64,000 bases of DNA from an uncultured Paracoccaceae bacterium (GTDB lineage: Bacteria > Pseudomonadota > Alphaproteobacteria > Rhodobacterales > Rhodobacteraceae). The notes under the pieces were generated by a model. The model did not search any database. It saw nothing but the letters and a program-made list of their open reading frames with translations, and had not been told where the DNA came from. This document shows positions 47,902-56,063 of the stretch, one piece after another. Where the stretch lies: positions 1 to 64,000 of the forward strand of contig CANLVD010000010.1 of assembly GCA_947494445.1 (NCBI GenBank), read 5' to 3'. Made by a program: the position numbers and the translations under genes. Positions within the stretch are counted from its first letter, which is position 1; each line of letters begins with the position of its first letter.

Positions 47902-48672
47902 TCAGAACTGGTTAAGTGTTGCAAAAGCGCGCAGTGGATCGTGCCGGGTAAACATCCGGTTGCGAACCTCGGCGCGTTTGCCGGGAACATCTCCAAATTG
48001 GTAGGACAGGCCGAGCGAGAGGACCGGCTCGGGATCAACCTGATCGCGGCCCCGCACGCCCATGATGCCAACCCCGGCGGTCACGGCGAGCGGCGCTGCC
48101 CCCAGATGCCATGTGGCCGTGAGGCCGAGGTCGTAGGTGAGGCCCTGAAAGGCCAGTTCGTCGATATCCGTCACGCTGAGCCCCACACTCATCTGCAGAT
48201 TATCGCTTGCATTCCAGTGGGTTGCACCGGATGCGAAGATGAAGTCCATGTTGTCGGGGTTGGCCATGCCAAGGCCGAAGCGGCCTTCGATGGCGATGGT
48301 GTCAGACACTTGATGCAGAGCCTCGAACCCCAGAGCAACGGTGTTGCCTTCATAATCGTTAAAATCGGAAAAGGAGCCGAAGACACCGTATTTCCAGTCC
48401 TCCTGCGGGACCATGTAGATGTGGCCGCCAAGATGGCCCAGATCACCGGCGTTGTAACCTGTGTAGGCCAGGTCAAACTGGACGCCGTGGTGTTCGGAGA
48501 TGCGGAAGTCGGCACGCCCTTCGATCTGATTAATCTTTTGTTTTTCGCCGCTTACCTCAACCTGTGACTGGCTGAGCGTGGCGTCGAACATGGTCATCCC
48601 AAGGTTGCTTTGGGCAAAGACCGGCTGGTTGGCGGCAACCACTGCCGCCAGTGCAAACACTGTGCGTTTCAT
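47902..48672 (-). CDS. Outer-membrane beta-barrel protein, porin-like
   Basis: About 256 residues from ATG 48672. A signal peptide (MKRTVFALAAVVAANQPVFA) is followed by alternating hydrophobic strands rich in Gly, Tyr and Phe (VQFDLAYTGYNAGDLGHLGG, WKYGVFGSFSDF) and a C-terminal Phe, as in barrel proteins. No specific family was recognised. The upstream 300 bp are strongly AT-rich, which suggests a strong or regulated promoter. Confidence 0.75.
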   Translation of the reverse strand: MKRTVFALAAVVAANQPVFAQSNLGMTMFDATLSQSQVEVSGEKQKINQIEGRADFRISEHHGVQFDLAYTGYNAGDLGHLGGHIYMVPQEDWKYGVFGSFSDFNDYEGNTVALGFEALHQVSDTIAIEGRFGLGMANPDNMDFIFASGATHWNASDNLQMSVGLSVTDIDELAFQGLTYDLGLTATWHLGAAPLAVTAGVGIMGVRGRDQVDPEPVLSLGLSYQFGDVPGKRAEVRNRMFTRHDPLRAFATLNQF

Positions 48673-48986
48673 AATATTTCCCTTTTTTCCCAAGCGAGCC
48701 CCGGTGGCCTTTTTGACCTTGGCGGTGTCTCGCTTCCCGTGAAAACTGTTTACATATTCGAGGAAATTTTTGGAAGAATTTTAGATACTAATGGTTAATC
48801 TGTATTAAGCATAAGTTTATGATTTACTTATTGTTAATTGAACTCTTTCGTAGTTTTTCTATAACTCTTTCATAACTCATCTAAATTGCTCAGGTATTGC
48901 TGGCGAATTTGCCTGACAGGGTGCATGCTTCTGGATGTGATACAGTTGAGGTCTTGTTTCGGACCCAGTGCACCGGAGGGATTGGG
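48673..48986. promoter_or_regulatory. AT-rich divergent promoter region
   Basis: A 314-bp gene-free region; 48770-48890 is much richer in A and T than the surroundings (TTAATCTGTATTAAGC, repeated CTCTTTCGTA/CTCTTTCATA near 48842 and 48867). It probably holds promoters for the minus-strand barrel gene and the plus-strand small membrane protein. Confidence 0.45.
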
Positions 48987-49190
48987 ATGTCTGCCAATGC
49001 GATCATGTTGCCACTGACGGGGCTGATTGCCCTTGGGCTGATTGTCTGGGCTCTGCGCAGACGCCTCAAATCCATTCGGGACAGTCGGCAGGTAACCCAC
49101 CGGGCGCATGTGCCCGGTGACGATCGTGATCAGGCAGAGATTGCGCGCAGCGTACTGCATGGTCACGGGACCAGTGGACAGGGACACTGA
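48987..49190 (+). CDS. Small single-span membrane protein, unknown
   Basis: A 67-residue frame from ATG 48987, with GGAGG about 7 bp upstream. Residues about 7-25 (MLPLTGLIALGLIVWAL) form a transmembrane helix, followed at once by RRRLKSIRDSR, so the C-terminal tail should be cytoplasmic. No family is recognised. It lies upstream of the gyrA end on the opposite strand. Confidence 0.5.
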   Translation: MSANAIMLPLTGLIALGLIVWALRRRLKSIRDSRQVTHRAHVPGDDRDQAEIARSVLHGHGTSGQGH

Positions 49191-49193
49191 GCT

Positions 49194-49224
49194 TTGGAAA
49201 AGGGCCGGGCAGGGACTGCCCGGC
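49194..49224 (-). terminator. Terminator of gyrA
   Basis: GCCGGGCAG-GGA-CTGCCCGGC (49204-49224) is a perfect 9-bp stem with 3-nt loop. On the minus strand it is followed by CCCTTTTCC, 16 bp beyond the gyrA stop. It may also serve the convergent small gene. Confidence 0.75.
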
Positions 49225-49240
49225 TGCTCAGATCAGATGA

Positions 49241-51973
49241 TCACTCTTCCACCACCGCGTCGTCTTCGTCGCCCTGATCTGCGATGCGGGCAACCGAGAC
49301 GACTTCTTCGCCCTTGGAGGTGTTGAAGACCTTCACACCACCTGCGCCGCGGGAGCGGAAGGAGATGCCGTCCACAGGGCAGCGGATCGATTGGCCGGTG
49401 TTGGTGACCAGCATGATCTGGTCGTCCATCTCGACCGGGAAGGAGGCGGCGAGCCGTCCGGCGCGCAGGGCCTTGTCCATGGCCATGACGCCTTGTCCAC
49501 CGCGACCGCGCACAGGGTAGTCATGGCTGGAAGAAATCTTGCCTGAGCCCTGAACCGAGAGTGTGAGGATCAGATCTTCGGCGGCGGACATCTGGGCATA
49601 ACGCTCCTGCGGGAGCGCCATGTCGGCGACGCTGCCTTCATCCTCATCCGCGCCTTCGTCATCGGCACCGGCAACGGCGCGGCGCATCTTGAGGTAGGCG
49701 GCCCGTTCCTCGGTACTGGCCTCGAAATGGCGGATCACCGCCATGGAGACGACGAAATCCTTGCTGGCGAGTTTGATCCCGCGCACGCCGGTTGAATCGC
49801 GGCCCTTGAAGACGCGCACTTCGGTGGTGGGGAAGCGGATGGCCTTGCCGAGCGAGGTGACGAGCATGACGTCATCGTCTTCGTCACAGATCCGCGCGTT
49901 CACAAGGCTGACGTCCTCGGGCAGTTTCATCGCGATCTTGCCGTTGGCGCGCACATTGGTGAAATCCGAGAGCGCGTTGCGGCGCACGGAGCCGTCGGAT
50001 GTGGCAAAGACGATCTGCAGATCGCCCCAGTCATCCTCATCCCGGTCAACAGGCATGATCGCCGCGATTGAGACGCCCTGCGGGATTGGCAGGATGTTGA
50101 CGATGGCCTTGCCGCGGGTTGTGCGGCCACCGGGCGGCAGGCGCCAGGTTTTCAGCTTATAGGCCATGCCGTCGGTGGTGAAGAACAGAAGCGGCGTGTG
50201 GGTGTTGGCGACAAAGAGCGTGGTGACCACATCTTCGTCCTTGGTGGCCATGCCTTGCGTGCCCTTGCCGCCGCGTTTCTGGGCGCGGTATTCGGCCAGT
50301 GCTGTGCGTTTGATATATCCAGACGCGGTCACCGTGACGACCATGTCTTCCTGTTCGATCAGGTCTTCGTCTTCCATGTCGCCGACGTAGTCCATGATCT
50401 CGGACCGGCGGGGGACGGCAAACTGTTCTTTGACGTCGCGCAATTCCGACGAGATGATCGCCATGATCCGGTCACGCGAGCGCAGGATGTCGAGGTAGTC
50501 CTTGATCTTGGCGGCCAGTTCCTGAAGTTCGTCGGTCACTTCCTTGACGCCGATCTGGGTGAGACGCTGGAGGCGCAGTTCGAGAATGGCGCGGGCCTGT
50601 GTCTCGGACAGGTAATAGGTGCCGTCCTCGTTCATCTTGTGGGTCGGGTCGTCGATAAGGCGGATGTAATCGGCAATCGCCTCGGCCGGCCAACGACGGG
50701 TCATCAGCTTTTCGCGGGCTTCGGCAGCATCGGCAGAGGCGCGGATCGTGGCCACGACCTCATCGACGTTTTCAACCGCCACGGCCAGACCGCAGAGGAT
50801 GTGTGAGCGTTCGCGGGCCTTGCGCAGTTCATAGGCAGTGCGGCGCGCGACAACCTCTTCGCGGAAGGTGATGAAGGCCGAGAGAAACCCGTGCAGGGTC
50901 AGCTGTTCGGGGCGTCCGCCGTTGAGTGCCAGCATGTTGCACCCGAACGAGGTTTGCAGCGGCGTGAATCGGAACAACTGGTTGAGCACAACCTCGGGCG
51001 TTGCGTCGCGCTTGAGTTCGACCACGACGCGCACGCCAAGACGGTCGCTTTCGTCCTGCACATGGGCGATGCCTTCGATTTTCTTGTCGCGGGCAAGTTC
51101 GGCGATCTTTTCGATCATGGTCGACTTGTTGACCTGATAGGGGATCTCGTCGACAACAATGGCGTAGCGGTCCTTGCGGATCTCCTCGACCCGGGTCTTG
51201 GCGCGGATGATGACCGAGCCGCGCCCCTCAAGATACGCCTTGCGCGCGCCCGAGCGGCCAAGGATGAGCGCGCCCGTTGGGAAATCCGGGGCAGGCACGT
51301 ATTCCATCAGCCCTTCGGTCGACAGGTCGGGGTTGTCAATGAGTGCGAGTGTTGCGTCCACGACCTCACCCAGATTGTGGGGCGGGATGTTGGTGGCCAT
51401 GCCGACAGCGATGCCGCCCGCGCCATTGACCAGCATGTTGGGAAAGCGTGAGGGCAGGACGACCGGTTCCTGATCCTTGCCGTCATAGTTGTCCTGAAAG
51501 TCGACCGTGTCCTTGTCGATGTCGGCAAGAATGAAATCGGCGGGCTTGTCCATGCGCACTTCGGTGTAGCGCATGGCAGCCGGTGCGTCGCCGTCCATGG
51601 AGCCGAAGTTGCCCTGACCATCGAGAAGCGGCAGGGACATCGAGAAATCCTGCGCCATGCGCACCAGAGCGTCATAGATCGCCCCATCCCCGTGAGGGTG
51701 GTACTTGCCCATGACATCACCCACGGGACGGGCGGATTTGCGGTAGGATTTATCGGCTGTATTGCCGGTCTCGTGCATCGCGTAGAGGATCCGCCGGTGC
51801 ACCGGTTTCAGACCATCGCGCAGATCGGGGATCGCACGGCTGATGATGACCGACATGGCATAGTCGAGGAAGGATGTTTCCATCTCTTCTTCAATGGCGA
51901 TGGTCGGGCCGTCATAGGTGGGGCGCGTGGGTTCTGGCTGGCCTTCTTCCGGGCCGTCTGTCTCGTCGCTCAA
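49241..51973 (-). CDS. gyrA: DNA gyrase subunit A
   Basis: A 910-residue GyrA. The winged-helix/tower breakage domain starts [20 protein letters not shown]; the catalytic Tyr136 is in AAMRYTEVR. The gyrase-specific GyrA box is QKRGGKG, followed by six beta-pinwheel repeats. A charged insert ([18 protein letters not shown]) lies in the C-terminal domain. In the quinolone region [10 protein letters not shown], Gly97 stands where E. coli has Ser83, while Asp101 matches Asp87. Confidence 0.98.
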   Translation of the reverse strand: MSDETDGPEEGQPEPTRPTYDGPTIAIEEEMETSFLDYAMSVIISRAIPDLRDGLKPVHRRILYAMHETGNTADKSYRKSARPVGDVMGKYHPHGDGAIYDALVRMAQDFSMSLPLLDGQGNFGSMDGDAPAAMRYTEVRMDKPADFILADIDKDTVDFQDNYDGKDQEPVVLPSRFPNMLVNGAGGIAVGMATNIPPHNLGEVVDATLALIDNPDLSTEGLMEYVPAPDFPTGALILGRSGARKAYLEGRGSVIIRAKTRVEEIRKDRYAIVVDEIPYQVNKSTMIEKIAELARDKKIEGIAHVQDESDRLGVRVVVELKRDATPEVVLNQLFRFTPLQTSFGCNMLALNGGRPEQLTLHGFLSAFITFREEVVARRTAYELRKARERSHILCGLAVAVENVDEVVATIRASADAAEAREKLMTRRWPAEAIADYIRLIDDPTHKMNEDGTYYLSETQARAILELRLQRLTQIGVKEVTDELQELAAKIKDYLDILRSRDRIMAIISSELRDVKEQFAVPRRSEIMDYVGDMEDEDLIEQEDMVVTVTASGYIKRTALAEYRAQKRGGKGTQGMATKDEDVVTTLFVANTHTPLLFFTTDGMAYKLKTWRLPPGGRTTRGKAIVNILPIPQGVSIAAIMPVDRDEDDWGDLQIVFATSDGSVRRNALSDFTNVRANGKIAMKLPEDVSLVNARICDEDDDVMLVTSLGKAIRFPTTEVRVFKGRDSTGVRGIKLASKDFVVSMAVIRHFEASTEERAAYLKMRRAVAGADDEGADEDEGSVADMALPQERYAQMSAAEDLILTLSVQGSGKISSSHDYPVRGRGGQGVMAMDKALRAGRLAASFPVEMDDQIMLVTNTGQSIRCPVDGISFRSRGAGGVKVFNTSKGEEVVSVARIADQGDEDDAVVEE

Positions 51974-52120
51974 GGGCGGGCTCCTGCTGTTGCAGACCTC
52001 TATATGTCGTTGGGATGACTATAGCCTGCCACGAGATGTAAGGGCAATGGCAGGGGTGCATTTAGCAGGGGAAACAGGGGGGAATCAGTGTGTTTTTGCG
52101 GGTTTTCACACGCAAAAGTG

Positions 52121-52148
52121 CCGGTCAGCGCACAAGGGCGCTGACCGG
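52121..52148 (-). terminator. Terminator of the small exported protein gene
   Basis: CCGGTCAGCGC and GCGCTGACCGG form a perfect 11-bp stem with a 6-nt loop. On the minus strand it is followed by CACTTTTGCG, 17 bp beyond the stop at 52166. Confidence 0.75.
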
Positions 52149-52165
52149 TGGCGGTAAAGGGCGGA

Positions 52166-52432
52166 TCAGGCGCCCTGATCGATGACGCGCTGAACGTCCT
52201 GCTTCTTCTGCTCAGGGTCATCCGTGGTGCTCAGGATGCCTTTGATTTCGCCCAGCTGAGCGAGTGTCAGAGCGCCCATGACCTGCTCATCGATGCCCAG
52301 CTGGTTCAGGGCGTTGCCAACGGAGATCTCCAGCATGGAGAGGGCAGGAGCGACCAGGTTGTCCTGAGCGGAAACAGCGCCGGCTGTGCCGAGGGCTGCG
52401 ACTGTGGCGAGTGCGATTGCGAGAGTTTTCAT
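52166..52432 (-). CDS. Small exported protein of unknown function
   Basis: An 88-residue protein with a clear signal peptide (MKTLAIALATVAALGTAGAV, then SAQD), leaving about 65 mature residues. The mature part is helical and amphipathic (ISVGNALNQLGIDEQVMGAL, LAQLGEIKGILS). AAAGGA precedes the ATG. A very strong terminator follows and identical 14-bp repeats flank the gene. No family is recognised. Confidence 0.75.
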   Translation of the reverse strand: MKTLAIALATVAALGTAGAVSAQDNLVAPALSMLEISVGNALNQLGIDEQVMGALTLAQLGEIKGILSTTDDPEQKKQDVQRVIDQGA

Positions 52433-52781
52433 TGTGTCTGTCCTTTGTTTTCAAGTTTTGCGACCCGGCGTCTCCGGTGCCGCTGGAACCCTTTTGACGG
52501 GTTGGATCACCTGTCTCAAATCACGTGTTGGGACACGCATTCACACGCAAAAGTCAGTTTGCATTTACCTGAAAACAATGGGTTTTTACGCGATTGATGT
52601 TCTCACGGAAACGTGGGGCCAAAACCCATGTATTCAAAGGTATGCCGGGAGGGTTTCCCTGAAATATTACACACCTTGCGGTGAGCGAAGGCCGGTAGAT
52701 TTCGCCCGATCTGAAGTGTTTCAGACCGGGCAATAAATGGTCATCGGGCTGTGATCGGCAAATCGGCCGAATTCGGGCGGA
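52433..52781. other. 349-bp gap between small exported protein and EamA genes
   Basis: No gene is seen. It carries the promoter of the small exported protein gene, one copy of a 14-bp repeat (52541-52554) and a hairpin at 52704-52731 (GCCCG...CTGAA-GTGT-TTCAG...CGGGC) about 50 bp beyond the EamA stop, which may end that transcript although it has no T run. Confidence 0.5.
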
Positions 52782-53738
52782 TCAGCCCAGTCGGGCGGCG
52801 GTTCTGTCGGCCCGGCGGCGCAACTGATTCTCCCGCCAGATGGTGTAGAGGCCGGAAATCGCGATCAGAAGCATGCCCATCCAGGCGATCTGATCGGGCC
52901 ATTCATCAAACACGAGAATGCCCCAGAAAATGCCAAGCGGCAGGGCAAGGTATTCAAAGGGGGCGATGATCGCGGCCTCGGACAGGCGGTAGGCTTGCGA
53001 GATGAAATACCCGCCGCCAGAGGCAAAAATACCCAACATCACCATGAAGGGCAGATCGACCCATGTGGGCCAGATCCAGGGGCGGAAAAGAAAGGCCAGC
53101 GACGGGTCGCTCTGGTCGGCAAACTTGCCATCCCCGATGGTCAGACCGAGCAGGATCGTGATGCAGATGAAAACGGCCTGAATGTAGAAGGTCATCGAGA
53201 CCGCGTTTTCGGTGTCGCGCATGTGGCGGGTCAGGATGTGCAGGCTGGCGTATCCGAAGGCCGCGGCCATGGGGTAGAGCGATGCGGGCTGAAAAGCCTC
53301 GGTTCCCGGACGCTGGATGATGGCTGTGCCGCAGAGACCGAGCGCAATGGCGCTCCACCGGCGGGGGCCGACCGGTTCCTTGAGAAAAATCCGGGAAAAG
53401 ATGGTGATCAGGAACGGGCTGATGAAGAAGATCGCCACGCATTCGGCAAGTGGCAGGGCAGCGAGGCCGAGAAAGAAGGTGAGGTTGGCAAAAACCACGC
53501 AAAGCGCACGGATGATGTGCAGACCGAGGCGTTTGGTGCGCAGGAGATGCAGGCCACCGCTGAGCGGGACCATAAGACAAAGGACGACGCCCATGCCGAC
53601 GATGGAGCGGATCAGGACGATTTCGTGCAGGGCATAGTCGCCCGAGAGGAACTTGATGACGACGTCATTGGCTGAAAACATCACAGCCGCAAGTGCTGCG
53701 AAGGCGGGGCCAAAGGTGTTCAGGACAGGGCGGGACAT
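52782..53738 (-). CDS. EamA/DMT-family transporter
   Basis: A 318-residue membrane protein with ten hydrophobic segments in two similar halves, the EamA pattern (FSANDVVIKFLSG, ALCVVFANLTFFLGLAALPL, FISQAYRLSEAAIIAPFEYL). GGAGG precedes the ATG. It exports or imports an unknown small metabolite. The C-terminal tail is Arg-rich (RENQLRRRADRTAARLG). Confidence 0.9.
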   Translation of the reverse strand: MSRPVLNTFGPAFAALAAVMFSANDVVIKFLSGDYALHEIVLIRSIVGMGVVLCLMVPLSGGLHLLRTKRLGLHIIRALCVVFANLTFFLGLAALPLAECVAIFFISPFLITIFSRIFLKEPVGPRRWSAIALGLCGTAIIQRPGTEAFQPASLYPMAAAFGYASLHILTRHMRDTENAVSMTFYIQAVFICITILLGLTIGDGKFADQSDPSLAFLFRPWIWPTWVDLPFMVMLGIFASGGGYFISQAYRLSEAAIIAPFEYLALPLGIFWGILVFDEWPDQIAWMGMLLIAISGLYTIWRENQLRRRADRTAARLG

Positions 53739-53838
53739 GGAACCTCCGCCGGGCAGGGTGGCCGAGGTGGGGGCGGGGCGTCATGTCGTTAAGCGACATG
53801 GGGGCCGGGTGTGATGTCCGTTTTGGGTGATTTTTTGT

Positions 53839-53875
53839 GAGAGGGCGCACAGCTTGATGGTACGTGCGCCCTCTC
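53839..53875 (-). terminator. Strong hairpin after the MsrB gene
   Basis: GAGAGGGCGCAC (53839-53850) and GTGCGCCCTCTC (53864-53875) are perfectly complementary over 12 bp with a 13-nt loop. The minus-strand 3' side reads ACAAAAAATC, so no T run is present. It may be a rho-assisted or mRNA-protecting hairpin for the msrB transcript. Confidence 0.5.
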
Positions 53876-53896
53876 GGGCAGTCAGGGGTGCCGGGT

Positions 53897-54412
53897 TCAG
53901 CTGGAGACCGGCCGACGCGACAGACTGGTCCCGTTGATGCAATGGACAAGTTTGCCTCCGGCGACCAGAATATGGCCGAGGTGGCTGCCACACCGCCGGC
54001 AATGGGATTCGATGAGTGTCCGGGCCGGGTTGCGGCCCATTGAATAGTCAGCCGCCTTGTCGATGCCGGTCAGGATCGCGTTCTCTTCGGCGTGGAAGAA
54101 GAACACCCAGCCAAGCTCAAGCGGGGCGCGCCATTCGGAAGAATAGAGCGGCAGGTCGCAGCCGACGCAATGGAACATGCCTTCGGAATAGTCGTCCCAG
54201 TAAGGGCTGCTTTCAGGCCATTCGGTGCCGTTCTCACGCAGGATGTTGTATTCGCCATCCGTGAGTTGAGCGCGCCATTCTGCATCCGTGCGGGTGACCT
54301 CATAGGCAAAGCTGTCGCTGTCTTTTGCGGATGCGCTGGTGCCGAGCACAGTGGCTGCACCGGCGATGGCTGTGGTTGTCAGAAAGTCTCGTCTGTTTGG
54401 GCTGTGGGTCAT
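53897..54412 (-). CDS. msrB: Tat-exported peptide-methionine (R)-S-oxide reductase
   Basis: A 171-residue MsrB/SelR protein with a Tat signal (SPNRRDFLTTTAIAGAATVL, then GTSASA). Zn-binding CVGCD and CRRCGSHLGHI and the catalytic Cys in VHCINGTSL are present. The usual GWPSF substrate-pocket motif is replaced by GWVFFFH. Export means that it would repair oxidised methionine in periplasmic proteins. Confidence 0.9.
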   Translation of the reverse strand: MTHSPNRRDFLTTTAIAGAATVLGTSASAKDSDSFAYEVTRTDAEWRAQLTDGEYNILRENGTEWPESSPYWDDYSEGMFHCVGCDLPLYSSEWRAPLELGWVFFFHAEENAILTGIDKAADYSMGRNPARTLIESHCRRCGSHLGHILVAGGKLVHCINGTSLSRRPVSS

Positions 54413-54612
54413 GATCGCCTCCTTTCCATGGGATCAGATTAGGAGGCGGTGCGATCACCTGACAGACAAGCTTGGGTGAGGCTGTGTGTGCCCTGTGAGA
54501 GCGCAAATGTGCAGGTTTTACTGGGGGTCTGGAGTTTTGGATCGGGGCCGGTCTGGCCCGCGATCATCTTGCGGTCACGAATCTGTATCCGTTTGTGTCG
54601 GGTCCGTGAGGA

Positions 54613-55095
54613 TCAGAAAGGGATCTCGTCATCGAGATCGTTTGGACCGGAATTTGATGGGCCGCTATCGTAGCCGCCACCACCGCCGCTGCCATAGGAG
54701 CCGCCGCCCTGATCGTAACCGCCGCCGCTACTGCCACCGTCACCACGCCCGCCAAGCATGGTCAGGTTGGAGTTATAGCCGCGCAGGACCACTTCGGTGC
54801 TGTAGCGGTCCGCGCCGGACTGGTCCTGCCATTTGCGGGTCTCAAGCTGGCCTTCGATGTAGACGGTGGAGCCTTTGCGCAGGTATTGCTCGGCCACACG
54901 GACAAGCCCTTCGGAGAAGATGGCCACCGAGTGCCATTCGGTCTTTTCCCGGTTCTCGCCGGTGTTGCGATCCTTCCAGCGCTCGGAGGTTGCGATGCGC
55001 AGATTGCAGACCTTGCCGCCGTTCTGGAAAGAGCGGACTTCCGGGTCGCGGCCCAGATTCCCAACCAGGATCACCTTGTTTACACTGCCGGCCAT
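54613..55095 (-). CDS. ssb: Single-stranded DNA-binding protein
   Basis: A 160-residue SSB. The OB fold ([46 protein letters not shown]) spans about 1-110, then a Gly/Ser/Tyr-rich tail, and the conserved acidic tip [11 protein letters not shown] 55095 with GGGAGAAT upstream gives the canonical MAGSVNK start. No LexA box was seen directly before it. Confidence 0.97.
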   Translation of the reverse strand: MAGSVNKVILVGNLGRDPEVRSFQNGGKVCNLRIATSERWKDRNTGENREKTEWHSVAIFSEGLVRVAEQYLRKGSTVYIEGQLETRKWQDQSGADRYSTEVVLRGYNSNLTMLGGRGDGGSSGGGYDQGGGSYGSGGGGGYDSGPSNSGPNDLDDEIPF

Positions 55096-55262
55096 GACCA
55101 TTCTCCCTCAAGCATTGGCGATTTTGAGCGTGACGTTAGCGGGTTTGGCAGGGCGCTGCCAGCCCGTCTGCGAGGGTTCTGCGGGATATGTTAAGAATTG
55201 TTGAAAATTTCTGTCAAAGGCGGCAAAACAGGGAGTGTCGCGGGTCTAGGAGGTCGGACGGT

Positions 55263-55874
55263 TTGCTTGGTGGTGTAAAAACAGCTGTGTTGCTGATGGT
55301 GGCGTTGATGATGGGGGCGGGTGCGCAGGCGCAATCGGCGCTTGGCTCGGGCTCGCTGCTGTCGAGCTATGATCGGGATCTGATCCGCAAGCCTGTGCGC
55401 GGCAAGCTGAAAAATGCGCCCCGGGCGACAAGGATCGAGATCGACGAGGCCGCGATTGGCCAGAAGGTCAATGTTTATGCGCCACAGTTCTATGGGCGTG
55501 ATACGTTCCCCAACAGCCGGTTGCACAACATGGCGCGCAATGCTGCGCGCAAGAACGGCATTCCGGTGGCGTTGTTTCTGAAGCTGGTTACCCAGGAGAG
55601 CAACTGGAAACCAAAGGCCCGCAGCCACAAGGGAGCAATCGGTCTGGCGCAGCTGATGCCGCAGACGGCGCGGGGCCTGGGGGTCAACCCCCATGATCCA
55701 CGGCAAAACCTTGAAGGTGGCGCGCGCTATCTGGCTCAGCAATACGCGCGGTTCCGCGACTGGCGGCTGGCGCTGGCTGCGTATAACGCGGGCCCGGGTG
55801 CGGTTGAGAAGTATAATGGCGTGCCGCCCTACCGCGAGACGCAGAACTACGTGAGAAAAATCCTCGGGTCGTGA
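55263..55874 (+). CDS. Lytic transglycosylase (SLT domain)
   Basis: About 203 residues if read from TTG 55263, which lies 9 bp after a perfect AGGAGG (55248-55253) and yields a good signal peptide ([20 protein letters not shown], then AQA). The SLT domain has the catalytic Glu in [26 protein letters not shown] and [13 protein letters not shown]. An ATG at 55188 would add 25 residues without signal character. It cleaves peptidoglycan glycan strands in the periplasm. It stands alone between ssb and uvrA. Confidence 0.88.
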   Translation: MLGGVKTAVLLMVALMMGAGAQAQSALGSGSLLSSYDRDLIRKPVRGKLKNAPRATRIEIDEAAIGQKVNVYAPQFYGRDTFPNSRLHNMARNAARKNGIPVALFLKLVTQESNWKPKARSHKGAIGLAQLMPQTARGLGVNPHDPRQNLEGGARYLAQQYARFRDWRLALAAYNAGPGAVEKYNGVPPYRETQNYVRKILGS

Positions 55875-55890
55875 GGGGCGCCGGTTGCGG

Positions 55891-55935
55891 GTGCCTCCGG
55901 CGGGAGTATTTACCGGAAAATCGAACAGGATGAGG
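55891..55935 (+). repeat. Dispersed intergenic repeat, copy 5 (diverged tail)
   Basis: GTGCCTCCGGCGGGAGTATT, then TACCGGAAAATCGAACAGGA. The CCTCCGGCGGG arm matches the other copies; the tail differs from CCAAGAAGTGA, so it may be a subtype. Confidence 0.6.
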
Positions 55936-55978
55936 GCGTTGCGCCTGAGGCATGTCGGCGGATGTCAGCAGTGTTGAT

Positions 55979-55993
55979 GTTCTGCTATTGTTC
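55979..55993 (+). promoter_or_regulatory. LexA (SOS) box upstream of uvrA
   Basis: GTTC-TGCTATT-GTTC exactly fits the alphaproteobacterial LexA consensus GTTC-N7-GTTC. It lies 71-85 bp before the uvrA start, where binding would block the promoter. Confidence 0.85.
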
Positions 55994-56063
55994 GCACGTT
56001 TAGACTCTGGTAATTTTTGCCCGCCGGATTAGATGAAGGCGTTGAGCCGCGAGAGGACCTGCC

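Noticed and set aside
48798-48812. TTAA-N6-TTAA in the AT-rich promoter region, considered as a second CtrA site
   Set aside because: Spacing is 6, not 7, and the region is so AT-rich that such matches are expected by chance.
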